In this document: positions 1 through 7,082 of the stretch, in pieces
Numbering within the stretch: position 1 is the first letter of the stretch
Layout of the letters: each line of letters begins with the position of its first letter
Assembly (NCBI GenBank): GCA_028714995.1
Contig: JAQTLI010000020.1
Span: forward strand, 1-14,519
DNA: 14,519 bases
DNA from: Methylobacter sp.
Lineage (GTDB): Bacteria > Pseudomonadota > Gammaproteobacteria > Methylococcales > Methylomonadaceae
Direction of reading: 5' to 3'
The notes under the pieces: generated by a model
Told to the model about the DNA's origin: nothing
The model's database searches: none
Seen by the model: the letters and a program-made list of their open reading frames with translations, nothing else
Position numbers and translations under genes: made by a program

Positions 1-1
1 C

Positions 2-787
2 TTCTCGGCATGGGCAACAAGCATTTCCTACACTTTTCAACTCTACTTCGATTTCAGTGGGTATTGCGACATGGCGATTGGGGCGTCGCTGCTGTTCAAT
101 ATCTGGCTACCGATAAATTTCAATTCGCCGTACAAGGCTCTCGACATCCAAGATTTTTGGCGCCGCTGGCACATTACCCTCAGTAGTTTCCTGCGCGATT
201 ATCTGTACATACCCCTAGGTGGCAACCGGTGCTCAACGTACCGTACCTACATAAACCTTCTTATCACTTTCGTACTTGGTGGACTTTGGCATGGCGCGAC
301 TTGGATGTTCGTGATCTGGGGCGCAATGCACGGTTGCGCCCTCGCAATACATCGTTTCTGGAAAGGTTTTCGTCGTCCCTTGCCTCCTGTGTTAGCGTGG
401 CTACTGACATTTGTTTTCGTAAACGTCGCATGGGTTTTTTTCCGTGCCAAGACGATCGATGATGCGATGCGCATACTGCAAGGCATGATCGATATCCGTT
501 CCGCGTTCGGACATACAGTCGCCTCGATCCCTACATCCGATCTCGCTTGGGGTGGTTGGTTCTCCGATGTTCTGTTGAAATTTCTGCCTGCAAGCTTTGT
601 TGGGCAAACTGCCACCTATCTGGCGATCATCGGAGCCTTCGTGATAATCCGCCAAAAGAACTCAATTGAGATGGCAAGCGGGGCCTTGGGGGCCAACAAG
701 TTGATGTACGGTGCCATCCTGTTTTCGGTGGCGATGTACTTTATGCTGGGCGCAACGAGTTCGGTATTCCTCTACTTCAATTTTTGA
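2..787 (+). CDS. AlgI-like MBOAT O-acyltransferase, C-terminal part (5' end outside window)
   Basis: Polytopic membrane O-acyltransferase of the MBOAT family, AlgI type. Such proteins move acetyl groups across the inner membrane for O-acetylation of an exported polysaccharide. The reading frame is open from base 2, and the residues before the first ATG (71) already match the family (YFDFSGYCDMAIG), so 71 is not the real start. The 261 codons present hold the family core: the FSGYCDMAIG block, FWRRWHITLSSFLRDYLYIPLGGNR, and GGLWHGATWMFVIWGAMHG with the conserved His of WHGA at about residue 97 of the fragment. Several hydrophobic segments follow, ending in a hydrophobic C-terminus. The stop overlaps the start region of the AlgJ/AlgX-like gene, so the two are probably co-translated. 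The polymer acetylated cannot be told from this window; alginate itself is not implied. Confidence 0.93.
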   Translation, partial: FSAWATSISYTFQLYFDFSGYCDMAIGASLLFNIWLPINFNSPYKALDIQDFWRRWHITLSSFLRDYLYIPLGGNRCSTYRTYINLLITFVLGGLWHGATWMFVIWGAMHGCALAIHRFWKGFRRPLPPVLAWLLTFVFVNVAWVFFRAKTIDDAMRILQGMIDIRSAFGHTVASIPTSDLAWGGWFSDVLLKFLPASFVGQTATYLAIIGAFVIIRQKNSIEMASGALGANKLMYGAILFSVAMYFMLGATSSVFLYFNF

Positions 788-2346
788 GTGAACTCATTGT
801 GAGACGTCGATTAGTCATTTTCCTGTCCGCAGTTTTGTTGAGCCTGCTGATAGTTCCGGTGGTCAACCTCCTTTCTACACCGAGTCGTAAGGCAATCAAA
901 TGGCGAGATAAATCCTTTCTTTACAATATGGATTTTGCATCAAGATGGACTGCTAGATTTATTTATCCATTCGGTATTAGCACAAACCCGAATCAAGTGA
1001 TAATCGGTCGTGATGGCTGGCTTTACTTGGGCGATCAGTATGAACAAACGCTATCCATTGATCGACGCCCCCCGACATCGGCTGATATAGAACTCGGCAA
1101 ACAAATCGGTGCCGCAACAGAGGCGTGGGATGCTTACCTTTCGAGCAAGGGCGTAAAGCTCTTCAGGATCATGATTGGGCCGAACAAGGGAGCAATATAT
1201 CCCGAGCATCTGCCCGCCTGGGCGAAACCGGCTTCACCTAATGCAACTGATGCTTTGCTGGCTGGAACGGGCGTTATGCGATATGTCGACCTAAGAAGTC
1301 CTTTGTTGGCAACTAAGGAAAATCAGCAAGAAACGCTGTATTACAAGACAGATACGCATTGGAATATCTTGGGGGCTGGAATTGCATTTCGTGCTTTTGC
1401 TCAACAGGTTAGCACAATTGTGTCGGACCTTCGGTGGCCATCAGATGCTGCATATGAACTCAGTCGTGTTGTTCCGCGCACCGGAGGCGATTTGTCATAC
1501 TTTCTTCGGCTCTCGACGAACCTCGCTGACTCCGAGCCGATGATTAATGCGCTAGACCTATCTGTAGAAACCACACAGTTGGATTTTGATACCATGCAAG
1601 TTGTACACCAAGGTGGCAACCCGGTGGTTAGGTCGCCTACTAAGCCGCTACTGGTAAAGTCCGTGGGCGCCCTCAACAATAAGAAGGTACTTTGGTTACG
1701 GGATTCATTCGGTGCATCAATGTCGCCCTTGATGGCGGCAACATTCAGTGACGTGCTTCAACTCCATTGGGGCGATGCAATTAAACCTGGAGGGCACTTT
1801 GTCCGACTGGTTCAGGAATGGAAACCAGATTACGTCTTTTTCACCGTGGTCGAGCGCGATTCCAGAAACCGATGGTTTGCCGATTACCCTCCACCGGTTC
1901 TGGTTCCGAGAGGAAGTGCTTTCAAGTCGATTCGTACAACTGTTCCTGTTGGGTCAAGTCACCTCATAAAGGGCCGTTCGGAGGGAGAATACCAGATCAA
2001 CGGAAACGACCCCAATGTAGATTTCGCCTTGTCTGATGCTGTTATGCCCTCAGAAGTTCGTTACCTCAACATCGGCCTGACCTGTGCTGATGGTGCGCCG
2101 TCAGTGCCGCTGCAACTGTTCTGGCTTGAGGACGGTCACCCCTACTTCGATGAAGAGCACAGCGCGAGATTATCGTTCCCCACGGGGCAGAATTTACTTG
2201 ACCTCCGTACGATACTAAAATGGGGAGCCGCTGGTGCTATTCGCCGACTTCGCTTGGATATTGATGCTCAGAACTCTTGCGTTTACTTCAAGCTGAACAA
2301 CCTGAATCTCGGACTGAATCGTCCCGGGTTCGATAAACTGCGGTAA
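784..2346 (+). CDS. AlgJ/AlgX-like polysaccharide O-acetyltransferase (SGNH-type, periplasmic)
   Basis: Periplasmic partner of the preceding MBOAT protein, expected to attach acetyl groups to an exported polysaccharide. Residues about 8-30 form a single hydrophobic signal or anchor segment. GRDGWLYLGDQ (about residues 75-85) is the usual entry motif of the AlgJ/AlgX catalytic domain. D190-T-H192 (in KTDTHWN) and S308 (in RDSFGAS) match the Asp-His-Ser triad known in AlgX. The last 180 or so residues are beta-rich, without catalytic motifs, and resemble in position the carbohydrate-binding module of AlgX; that domain call is inferred. The start is uncertain: TTG 784 overlaps the upstream stop by four bases, GTG 799 is in frame, and neither has a clear ribosome binding site, which fits translational coupling. 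At 520 residues it is close to the AlgX size range. Confidence 0.88.
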   Translation: MSELIVRRRLVIFLSAVLLSLLIVPVVNLLSTPSRKAIKWRDKSFLYNMDFASRWTARFIYPFGISTNPNQVIIGRDGWLYLGDQYEQTLSIDRRPPTSADIELGKQIGAATEAWDAYLSSKGVKLFRIMIGPNKGAIYPEHLPAWAKPASPNATDALLAGTGVMRYVDLRSPLLATKENQQETLYYKTDTHWNILGAGIAFRAFAQQVSTIVSDLRWPSDAAYELSRVVPRTGGDLSYFLRLSTNLADSEPMINALDLSVETTQLDFDTMQVVHQGGNPVVRSPTKPLLVKSVGALNNKKVLWLRDSFGASMSPLMAATFSDVLQLHWGDAIKPGGHFVRLVQEWKPDYVFFTVVERDSRNRWFADYPPPVLVPRGSAFKSIRTTVPVGSSHLIKGRSEGEYQINGNDPNVDFALSDAVMPSEVRYLNIGLTCADGAPSVPLQLFWLEDGHPYFDEEHSARLSFPTGQNLLDLRTILKWGAAGAIRRLRLDIDAQNSCVYFKLNNLNLGLNRPGFDKLR

Positions 2347-2347
2347 T

Positions 2348-2364
2348 GGTTGGGTTGGGTTAGG
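2348..2364 (+). other. G-tract repeat with two-tier quadruplex potential
   Basis: GGTTGGGTTGGGTTAGG lies directly after the acetyltransferase stop codon. Four G-runs of two or three bases with two-base spacers could form a two-tier G-quadruplex in DNA or RNA. It may equally be a low-complexity tract without function. Confidence 0.25.
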
Positions 2365-2383
2365 CCGAGGGAGAGTCATCGTA

Positions 2384-2437
2384 ATGTTCGTGGCCAATGT
2401 CAGCAAACGAGCGATGGGCGCTTATTGCATCCTCTAA
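2384..2437 (+). other. 17-codon ORF with the best RBS of the region (leader ORF or frameshifted start)
   Basis: The purine-rich GAGGGAGAG (2367-2375) stands eight bases before ATG 2384, an ideal ribosome binding distance. That ATG opens only 17 codons (MFVANVSKRAMGAYCIL) before TAA at 2435-2437. The longer ORF from ATG 2397 lies in a different frame and has no such site. Either this is a leader peptide overlapping the longer ORF, or the original gene began at 2384 and a frameshift moved the rest into the other frame. Confidence 0.3.
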
Positions 2438-2789
2438 GTTGCCGGGCTATATGATGGACAAAATTTCAATCAGCCCGGATGTGCAAATGCTTGCCGCTGG
2501 CGGTTGGCACCATATGGACTGTACAATTCTGCTATCGGAACTTCAGGCAAACAGAATAGTGGACATTGACTTGGAGAAGTTAGCCGCAAATGTTTCCGCA
2601 GTAGTATTGGGAGCTTTCAGTACGGGTTCAATGATCGGCAACTATCTATTGAAACTGGGTGTCGGGATGATGAATTCGGCTGTGCTGGACATCCCCTTGA
2701 AAGAAACCGCGCTCATTGTCATTTTCGTAATTACTGCTATGCTTTTAATGTGCGCAAGTGTCTTGTTTCCACTAGCGACCGGAACCTGA
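2397..2789 (+). CDS. hypothetical protein with hydrophobic C-terminal part (possibly a broken gene)
   Basis: An open frame of 130 codons that I do not recognise. Residues 1-65 are mixed polar. Residues about 66-98 are moderately hydrophobic and glycine-rich (VLGAFSTGSMIGNYLLKLGVG). Residues about 102-128 form a clear membrane-spanning segment (ALIVIFVITAMLLMCASVLF). It lies in the same direction as the acetylation genes, 50 bases downstream, and could be the last gene of that operon. Against it, ATG 2397 has no convincing ribosome binding site, while a strong one 22 bases upstream serves a short ORF in another frame. A frameshifted remnant of a longer membrane protein is therefore an alternative. 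The antisense frame here is also open for 72 codons, which weakens the coding argument. Confidence 0.4.
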   Translation: MSANERWALIASSKLPGYMMDKISISPDVQMLAAGGWHHMDCTILLSELQANRIVDIDLEKLAANVSAVVLGAFSTGSMIGNYLLKLGVGMMNSAVLDIPLKETALIVIFVITAMLLMCASVLFPLATGT

Positions 2790-2902
2790 TTCTGCAAGAA
2801 AACGACTAAAATTGAATAATGATAGGGGTTAGCGTTGCTTTTCATACCGTTGGACTTCACCCCCCCGATATCGCCTACAATAATTTCTTACATTATAAAA
2901 AT

Positions 2903-2910
2903 AAGGAGAG
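2903..2910 (+). promoter_or_regulatory. ribosome binding site that fixes the protease start
   Basis: AAGGAGAG sits two bases before ATG 2913, with its AGGAG core four bases away. The reading frame is open further upstream to a TTG at 2835. This site, together with a lysine-rich N-terminus and signal sequence directly after 2913, makes 2913 the likely start. Confidence 0.7.
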
Positions 2911-2912
2911 TC

Positions 2913-4094
2913 ATGATAAAACGTAAAAACTTATTACCTCTATTTGGTACCGCAAGCATTCTTGGTTGTGCGGTGTGTACGGGCGCTTTTGCTGGTCAAA
3001 TTGAAGTTTCGCAACAGGGGCTTGTTACCGTTCTTACGGTTCCGAATGAGCAGACTCAAGTGGGTGGTCGGATCGACTACGTGAATGCCCGGCCGATGGC
3101 ACTCCCCACCGCCCCAAGCGACATGGCAACGCAGGCTCAGGACGTCCTCATCAGTGCATTAACGTCTCAGTCATATCGGAGCGAAGCTGGTGGTTATTCA
3201 CCGGGCGGGAAAGGCGACGGTAAAACGAACCCGGTTAATCTAGGAGTGCCGGAATTGTCGGACGCTAACTCCTGGGATGTCGCGCCTCAGGAATTCGGTA
3301 TCACCAGCCACCCCTTTAGCACCGCTCGAGCCGACCTATATGCACAGACAAACAACACAATCTACCCTTATCGAGCATCTGGGAAGTTGTTCTTTAACAT
3401 CGGCACCGATACTTTTATTTGTTCAGCGTCTTTGATCAAGCCGGGCATTGTCGTTACCGCTGCGCACTGCGTGGCAAACTTTGGAAAAAGTCAGTACTAT
3501 TCGAACTGGCAGTTCGTTCCAGGATATAGGAACGGCGTTGCGCCCTTCGGAATTTGGCCCGTTGGTCAGGCCAGAGTCCTCACGGCCTACTACGACGGCA
3601 CCGATCCTTGCACTACATCAGGTGTCATTTGCCAAGACGATGTCGCAGTGCTCGCGCTGAAAACTCAAAACGGCGTCAACGTGGGTACAAACACCGGATG
3701 GTATGCTTATGGCTGGAATGGAGCCGGCTTCACGGGGAGCGGGTTCACCCAAATCACCCAGATAGGTTATCCGGCCTGCCTCGACAATGCAGGGTTTATG
3801 GAGAGAAACGACTCCTTCGGTTTTACGTCTGCCAGCCAATCCAACAACACCATCATCGGATCGTTGATGTGCGAGGGCTCGAGCGGCGGACCATGGCTGG
3901 TTAATTTCGGGCGGCGACCCGCTCTTACTGGAACCAGTGCGGGAACTGCCGCAGATCCCAACACAGTGGTTGGGGTGACCAGTTGGGGATATCTGGGCAC
4001 AAGTGCCAAGGAGCAGGGTGCCAGCCCCTTTTTGAGCGGTAATATTGACACTCTAGTAAAACAGCAGTGTGCTGCGACTCCAAATAAATGTTAG
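2913..4094 (+). CDS. secreted trypsin-like (S1) serine protease with long N-terminal pro-region
   Basis: Secreted endopeptidase of the chymotrypsin/trypsin fold, 393 residues. The N-terminus (MIKRKN, then a hydrophobic core) is a signal peptide. It could be cut after AFA near residue 28, or be processed as a lipoprotein at ILGC (Cys19). Residues about 29-150 are a low-complexity, Pro/Gly-rich pro-region with IDYVNARPMALP and GKGDGKTNP. The catalytic domain follows: H185 in VVTAAHC, D243 in QDDVAVLAL, and S324 in CEGSSGGPW. The triad is complete; the serine motif has GSSGG rather than the usual GDSGG. Cysteines flank the His motif (FICSAS and AAHC) and precede the Ser motif, as in disulfide-bonded S1 enzymes. 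The substrate is unknown. A second gene 390 bases downstream repeats the pro-region only, which ties the two together. Confidence 0.9.
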   Translation: MIKRKNLLPLFGTASILGCAVCTGAFAGQIEVSQQGLVTVLTVPNEQTQVGGRIDYVNARPMALPTAPSDMATQAQDVLISALTSQSYRSEAGGYSPGGKGDGKTNPVNLGVPELSDANSWDVAPQEFGITSHPFSTARADLYAQTNNTIYPYRASGKLFFNIGTDTFICSASLIKPGIVVTAAHCVANFGKSQYYSNWQFVPGYRNGVAPFGIWPVGQARVLTAYYDGTDPCTTSGVICQDDVAVLALKTQNGVNVGTNTGWYAYGWNGAGFTGSGFTQITQIGYPACLDNAGFMERNDSFGFTSASQSNNTIIGSLMCEGSSGGPWLVNFGRRPALTGTSAGTAADPNTVVGVTSWGYLGTSAKEQGASPFLSGNIDTLVKQQCAATPNKC

Positions 4095-4196
4095 AAGAGT
4101 CCGGCGCCTGAGGGCAAAGACAACTGAGACAGCCTCAGGTTTGCATGCTTTCTCTGTATGCTAGGTGTATTTTATTTTGGGTGTCGGACACGCAAG

Positions 4197-4240
4197 ACAG
4201 TAAACGGAGCAGAGATAAACAGTAAACGGAGCAGAGATAA
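4197..4240 (+). repeat. 22-bp perfect tandem repeat, two copies
   Basis: The unit ACAGTAAACGGAGCAGAGAT plus AA occurs at 4197-4218 and again without a gap at 4219-4240, identical in both copies. It ends two bases before the terminator stem. It could be a protein-binding or transcript-processing element, or a recent slippage duplication. Confidence 0.9.
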
Positions 4241-4241
4241 T

Positions 4242-4274
4242 AAGAAAACGGACGCTAGGTCCGTTTTCTTTTTT
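4242..4274 (+). terminator. intrinsic terminator downstream of the protease gene
   Basis: A perfect 12-bp stem (AAGAAAACGGAC at 4242-4253 with GTCCGTTTTCTT at 4259-4270) encloses the five-base loop GCTAG and runs into further T residues. It is a textbook rho-independent terminator on the plus strand. It separates the protease transcript from the lipoprotein gene, about 150 bases after the protease stop codon. Confidence 0.88.
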
Positions 4275-4480
4275 GCACTATAGGAAATGAAACCGATTGA
4301 CCGCACAGTTCCCTTGCGAATCTAAAGTGGTTCTATTCTAAATTAAATGCGTGAACGTTTCGGACGGAGTCTAAGCTAAAGAATTCCCGGTGGACTCATG
4401 AAGGCCGTTTAGTAGAACTGTTTAGCAAATTGGCGGTTGGCAATTATTAACCGACCTCAATCAAGAGGAGTGTATATACC

Positions 4481-4831
4481 ATGATGAGAAAAAATCCAGC
4501 GTTGAAATGTACCCTGTCCATGGGGCTCATAACCATCCTCGGTTGTAGTTCGCCGCCTGGACAAACCAACGCCATCCATGACGGGGACGGATCGAAAACC
4601 ATATCATCGCCCGGCGAGAAGCCGCGAGTTGACGGCGGAATAGACTATGAGAACGCAAAACCGATGCCCCTTCCTTCTGTGCCAGTCCCTCCGAATCTTA
4701 AGACTCCACATGGAATCCCCTCCACTGGACCAACACGAAATGCTCCCGGGAGTTCTTCAGGAAATACTGGCAACGGTAAAATGAATCCCCGGGTGTTGAT
4801 ACGGCCGAAACCGTTTCAGGACACTGATTAA
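4481..4831 (+). CDS. predicted lipoprotein resembling the pro-region of the neighbouring protease
   Basis: A 116-residue protein, function unknown. It starts with a positively charged and hydrophobic segment ending in ITILGC-SS, a lipobox with Cys22 as the probable lipidated residue; serines at +2/+3 would favour outer-membrane sorting in Gammaproteobacteria. The remainder is Pro/Gly/Asn-rich and probably disordered. IDYENAKPMPLPSVP matches IDYVNARPMALPTAP of the protease pro-region, and GNTGNGKMNP matches GGKGDGKTNP, in the same order. The homology stops where the protease catalytic domain would begin, and no protease-like sequence follows the stop. AAGAGGAG (4463-4470) is a good ribosome binding site for ATG 4481 (ATG 4484 is also possible). 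It may bind or inhibit the protease, or be a truncated duplicate. Confidence 0.75.
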   Translation: MMRKNPALKCTLSMGLITILGCSSPPGQTNAIHDGDGSKTISSPGEKPRVDGGIDYENAKPMPLPSVPVPPNLKTPHGIPSTGPTRNAPGSSSGNTGNGKMNPRVLIRPKPFQDTD

Positions 4832-4861
4832 CTCTAAAAATAAGACACATTCATAGTTCGA

Positions 4862-4925
4862 CAGGTTCATTGTTCACCATGAACCTAACTTATTGATAAT
4901 GCCAAAACCATCTATGATGAACCTG
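4862..4925. repeat. small inverted-repeat cluster between convergent genes
   Basis: AGGTTCAT (4863-4870) and ATGAACCT (4879-4886) form an 8-bp perfect stem with an eight-base loop. A second ATGAACCTG at 4917-4925 can pair with CAGGTTCAT at 4862-4870. It lies between the lipoprotein gene and the 3' end of ligA, which point towards each other. The stem lacks a T-tract, so it is not a convincing intrinsic terminator; it may be a dispersed palindromic element. Confidence 0.55.
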
Positions 4926-4949
4926 CCGATGAATTGTGTTTTTTAGAAG

Positions 4950-6965
4950 CTACCTGGCAGCGTCTGTCAGGTTAAACTTTGCCAAAAATGCGGCTTCATC
5001 CATCACCTTGACTCCCAAGGATTCCGCATTAGCCAGTTTAGTGCCGGCATCCTGACCTACAATAACACAGCTGGTTTTTTTAGAAACCGAACCGGCTACT
5101 TTTGCGCCCAAACTTTCAAGAAAAGCCTTGGCTTCACTACGGGACATATGCTCTAGCGTACCGGTCAAAACCCAGGTTTGGCCCGCAAGGATTTGTTCCT
5201 TGGCTTGATCGCCTTCTTCATCCGACCAAACAACGCCTGCAGCAATGATTTTTTCAACAATCGCCTGGTTTTTGGCATCACTGAAAAAATCGACGACATT
5301 TTTAGCCATCACCGGGCCAATATCAGGTACTTGCATGAGTTCTTCAAAAGAGGCTGATGAGATGGCATCCAGGCTTTTAAAATACTTGGCGATATTTTTT
5401 GCGCCTTCTTCTCCCACTTCATGAATACCCAGTGCGCCCAGGAATGTACCCAGTTTTGTGGTCTTTGACGCTTCAATAGAATCAATCACGTTTTGCGCGC
5501 TCTTCTCGCCGTGACCTTCAAGAGACTCAATATCGCTGGTTTTGAGGCTGTAAATATCCGCAATCGTCTTAATAATGCCTTTGCTGTAGAGCAACTCAAT
5601 CAGCTTAGTGCCCAGATTGGTGATATTCATGAACTTACGCGACGCATAATGCCTGATGCGCTCAGCACCTTGCGCAGCGCAAATCAATCCACCCGTGCAA
5701 CGGTAAGCCGCCTGGCCTTCCGTTCTTTCGACTGCGGAGCCGCAAACCGGGCAACGATCAGGCATGACTATCGGTTTTCTGACCTTGCCCTGCTCTACAA
5801 CCCTGAAAACCTTTGGAATAACGTCCCCAGCCCTCTGAATTTCTACGCTATCTCCAATACATAGCCTCAGACGTTCGATTTCATCCATATTATGCAGCGT
5901 CGCGTTACTTACCGTTACGCCACCAACAAATACGGGCTCTAATCTTGCCACCGGCGTTAACACACCTGTTCGTCCGACCTGAAAATCAACATCGATAAGC
6001 CGGGTAGCTACATTTTGTGCGGGGAATTTTCTGGCAATTGCCCATTTCGGGGATCGCGCAATAAAGCCTAATGACTGTTGCAACATCAAAGAGTCTATCT
6101 TGTAAACGATGCCGTCAATTTCCATGGGTATGGAGTCACGAGCCTGTTCCAGAATCTGGTAATTCTTTTCAAATTCATCAAGACTGCCGGAGATGGTGTA
6201 ACAATGCAGGTTTTTCCGAAACCCCATCGTCGTCAGATAATCAATAATTTCTGAATGCAGGCTAAAATCCCGCTCACCTTCATATGCACCGATTCCATAG
6301 GGGATAAATTGTAGATCACGTCCAGCCGCAATTTTTGGGTTCATTTGCCGGACCGTTCCGGCTGCGGCGTTTCTTGGATTAACAAAGACTTTGCTGTCAT
6401 TTTTTTGAGCCAACCTGTTAAGCTTCTCAAATGCCACCTTGGGCATGAAAACCTCACCACGCACCTCAAGTATTTTCGGTGGCTGGTCACAGGTAAGTTT
6501 GATAGGTATTGATTTTATGGTTTTAATGTTATGAGAAACATCCTCACCCACCTGCCCGTCACCACGCGTAGCGGCATAGCTAAAAATGCCATTATCATAA
6601 TGTATGGAAATCGCCAGACCATCAAGCTTAGGCTCGCTGAAGATGGCAAGCGATGTGGGGCTTACATCCAACTCTTTGGCGGCCTTATCAAAGAAAGCAT
6701 AGGTTTCATCAATAGAGAACGCATTAGCTAAAGAAAGCATTTTAACTTTGTGTGTTATCTTGCGAAATTCAGCTATCGGTTTTGCTCCAACTCGTTGAGA
6801 GGGAGAATCTGCGGTGATTAATTCAGGATTTTTGGCCTCTATTTCCAGCAATTCTCTGAAAGCCCAATCATATTCGGCATCAGGAACTGAGGGATTGTCG
6901 AGAACATAGTACTCATGATCCCATTGATTGATTTTAGCAACGAGTTCGCTATACGAATCCTGCAT
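4950..6965 (-). CDS. ligA: NAD+-dependent DNA ligase LigA
   Basis: Seals nicks in duplex DNA during replication and repair with NAD+ as the adenylate donor (EC 6.5.1.2). It has 671 residues, the same length as the E. coli enzyme, and all domains are in order. The N-terminal Ia domain has HEYYVLDNPSVPDAEYD (about 17-33). The adenylation domain has the nucleophile K113 in EPKLDG. An OB fold contains QVGRTGVLTPVA (about 329-340). Zinc ligands are C405, C408, C423 and C429. Helix-hairpin-helix repeats span about 445-575, and a C-terminal BRCT domain spans about 593-671 (TWVLTGTLEHMSR). ATG 6965 gives the standard N-terminus, although the ribosome binding site is weak. It lies downstream of smc and zipA on the same strand, but a terminator separates it from zipA. 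Confidence 0.98.
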   Translation of the reverse strand: MQDSYSELVAKINQWDHEYYVLDNPSVPDAEYDWAFRELLEIEAKNPELITADSPSQRVGAKPIAEFRKITHKVKMLSLANAFSIDETYAFFDKAAKELDVSPTSLAIFSEPKLDGLAISIHYDNGIFSYAATRGDGQVGEDVSHNIKTIKSIPIKLTCDQPPKILEVRGEVFMPKVAFEKLNRLAQKNDSKVFVNPRNAAAGTVRQMNPKIAAGRDLQFIPYGIGAYEGERDFSLHSEIIDYLTTMGFRKNLHCYTISGSLDEFEKNYQILEQARDSIPMEIDGIVYKIDSLMLQQSLGFIARSPKWAIARKFPAQNVATRLIDVDFQVGRTGVLTPVARLEPVFVGGVTVSNATLHNMDEIERLRLCIGDSVEIQRAGDVIPKVFRVVEQGKVRKPIVMPDRCPVCGSAVERTEGQAAYRCTGGLICAAQGAERIRHYASRKFMNITNLGTKLIELLYSKGIIKTIADIYSLKTSDIESLEGHGEKSAQNVIDSIEASKTTKLGTFLGALGIHEVGEEGAKNIAKYFKSLDAISSASFEELMQVPDIGPVMAKNVVDFFSDAKNQAIVEKIIAAGVVWSDEEGDQAKEQILAGQTWVLTGTLEHMSRSEAKAFLESLGAKVAGSVSKKTSCVIVGQDAGTKLANAESLGVKVMDEAAFLAKFNLTDAAR

Positions 6966-7042
6966 ATTGGTTCCCGGATTTGGACAAGTGACTAAACAGG
7001 AATGATGTCAGTCCTTTTTTGAAGTTCTACAGAGTGTTAACG

Positions 7043-7070
7043 AAAAAAGCGGAATCACATTCCGCTTTTT
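7043..7070 (-). terminator. intrinsic terminator after zipA, before ligA
   Basis: A perfect 12-bp stem (AAAAAGCGGAAT at 7044-7055 with ATTCCGCTTTTT at 7059-7070) has a three-base loop. Read on the minus strand it ends in a run of six T residues, 13 bases beyond the zipA stop. It should end most smc-zipA transcripts. The near symmetry of its A/T arms means it could also act in the plus direction. Confidence 0.88.
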
Positions 7071-7082
7071 ACATCCGTTTTG

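Larger units (their letters stand above)
4095..4480 (+). other. intergenic region between protease and pro-region-like lipoprotein
   Basis: A 386-base stretch without a credible gene. It contains a possible 7-bp inverted repeat CCTGAGG/CCTCAGG (4107-4113, 4133-4139), the palindrome GTGTCGGACAC (4181-4191), a two-copy 22-bp tandem repeat (4197-4240) and a strong intrinsic terminator (4242-4274). About 200 AT-rich bases then lead to the lipoprotein ribosome binding site. The promoter of the lipoprotein should lie between 4275 and 4460, but I see no -35/-10 pair good enough to name. Confidence 0.6.

Noticed and set aside
247..655. Two minus-strand open frames within the MBOAT gene
   Set aside because: They lie antisense to strongly conserved AlgI motifs and have no recognisable features or ribosome binding sites.
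2835..2912. Upstream extension of the protease to TTG 2835
   Set aside because: It would bury the signal peptide; a clear ribosome binding site and signal sequence start at 2913.
3554..3904. Out-of-frame 116-codon ORF inside the protease
   Set aside because: It overlaps the catalytic triad region in another frame and is Arg/His-rich low-quality sequence.
5493..5864. Plus-strand 123-codon ORF in ligA
   Set aside because: Antisense to the zinc-finger and helix-hairpin-helix region of a fully conserved ligase.
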